DNA of 64,000 nucleotides, from NCBI RefSeq assembly GCF_052055875.1, contig NZ_CP170508.1, forward strand, positions 1,426,001 to 1,490,000, given 5' to 3'. Every line of letters begins with the position of its first letter. The stretch's first letter is position 1. The notes under the pieces are model-generated. The model worked only from the letters and a program-made list of their open reading frames with translations, ran no database searches and was not told the origin of the DNA. A program made the translations under genes and the position numbers. This document shows positions 63,926 through 64,000 of this stretch, piece after piece. This DNA is from Methanosphaerula subterraneus. GTDB taxonomy: Archaea > Halobacteriota > Methanomicrobia > Methanomicrobiales > Methanospirillaceae.

Positions 63926-63962
63926 GAATACCGCGAGGATACTATAGGAGAGAGACTCAGGC

Positions 63963-64000
63963 ATGGACATACGACGGGTACAGATGACAGGGGGGTCTTC
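63963..64000 (+). CDS. PhoU-type phosphate uptake regulator with AbrB-like start (cut by window edge)
   Basis: The ATG at 63963 begins MDIRRVQMTGGSS and runs off the window. This start is characteristic of archaeal PhoU-family regulators that carry an N-terminal SpoVT/AbrB DNA-binding domain. A ribosome site AGGAGAGAG precedes it, spaced by 8 bases. Its position divergent from the pst operon fits a regulator of that operon. Only 12 full codons are visible, so the call rests on motif and context. Confidence 0.6.
   Translation, partial: MDIRRVQMTGGS

Overview
The window reads as a chromosome segment of a GC-rich methanogenic archaeon, most likely of the order Methanomicrobiales (Methanosphaerula/Methanoregula-like; genus not provable from the sequence alone). 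The support is archaeal ribosomal proteins (L39e, L31e, L18Ae, S19e, L7Ae, S28e, L24e), aIF6, prefoldin, RNase P Rpp21, PAN, CetZ, the archaeal form of the mevalonate pathway, TATA-like boxes in front of operons, tRNA genes without an encoded CCA, and several long secreted proteins with CBM6 modules. I see no insertion sequence, prophage or CRISPR array.

Layout. 1-4.9 kb: a leftward translation/protein-biogenesis operon from rnp4 to ftsY, which is cut by the window edge. 4.9-7.7 kb: purN, a CNNM/HlyC-type membrane protein and a TIM-barrel isomerase-like protein. 7.7-9.2 kb: xseAB (exonuclease VII). 9.1-10.9 kb: DUF371 and the rpl7ae-rps28e-rpl24e-ndk operon. 11.1-16.0 kb: a tightly overlapping surface glycan/lipid operon (FAD oxidoreductase, GT2, flippase-like, DUF2298). 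It diverges from cetZ and two membrane-associated partners (16.1-19.7 kb). 19.7-22.5 kb: a HEAT / DUF432 / MscS / HEAT operon. 22.6-27.7 kb: phosphomevalonate dehydratase large subunit, UbiD-type decarboxylase, UbiX, an unknown protein and PAN, with the small dehydratase subunit divergent. 27.7-31.5 kb: ilvD, carbonic anhydrase and a thiol-redox set (thioredoxin-like, FTR-rubredoxin fusion, glutaredoxin-like). 31.6-38.2 kb: PrsW, membrane proteins, an Nramp-like carrier, a small membrane protein missed by length filters, a beta-propeller surface protein and a CBM6 + dockerin-like protein. 38.4-41.0 kb: acetate transporter and acetyl-CoA synthetase. 41.2-48.1 kb: a 1144-residue SF2 helicase translationally coupled to a response regulator, divergent from a REC-PAS-GAF sensor without a kinase domain. 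48.1-54.3 kb: gene remnants, tRNA-Arg and a 1789-residue protein with seven CBM6 modules. 54.4-59.4 kb: DUF5806-like, glmM, DUF2124, a methyltransferase, corA and tRNA-Thr. 59.4-64 kb: phoU-pstB-pstCA(fused)-pstS, divergent from the start of a PhoU/AbrB-type regulator.

How the genes work together. Isoprenoid lipid precursors (modified mevalonate route), lipid-linked glycan assembly and heavily glycosylated secreted carbohydrate-binding proteins together point to a large investment in the cell surface. Acetate uptake plus AMP-forming acetyl-CoA synthetase fits assimilation of acetate as a carbon source. The most novel-looking units are the response-regulator/giant-helicase pair with its neighbouring kinase-less sensor, the four-gene surface glycan operon, the CetZ operon with a coiled-coil membrane partner, and the HEAT-DUF432-MscS-HEAT operon. 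Gene starts were reset by hand where GTG/TTG or long overlapping extensions were less likely than an internal ATG with a ribosome binding site.
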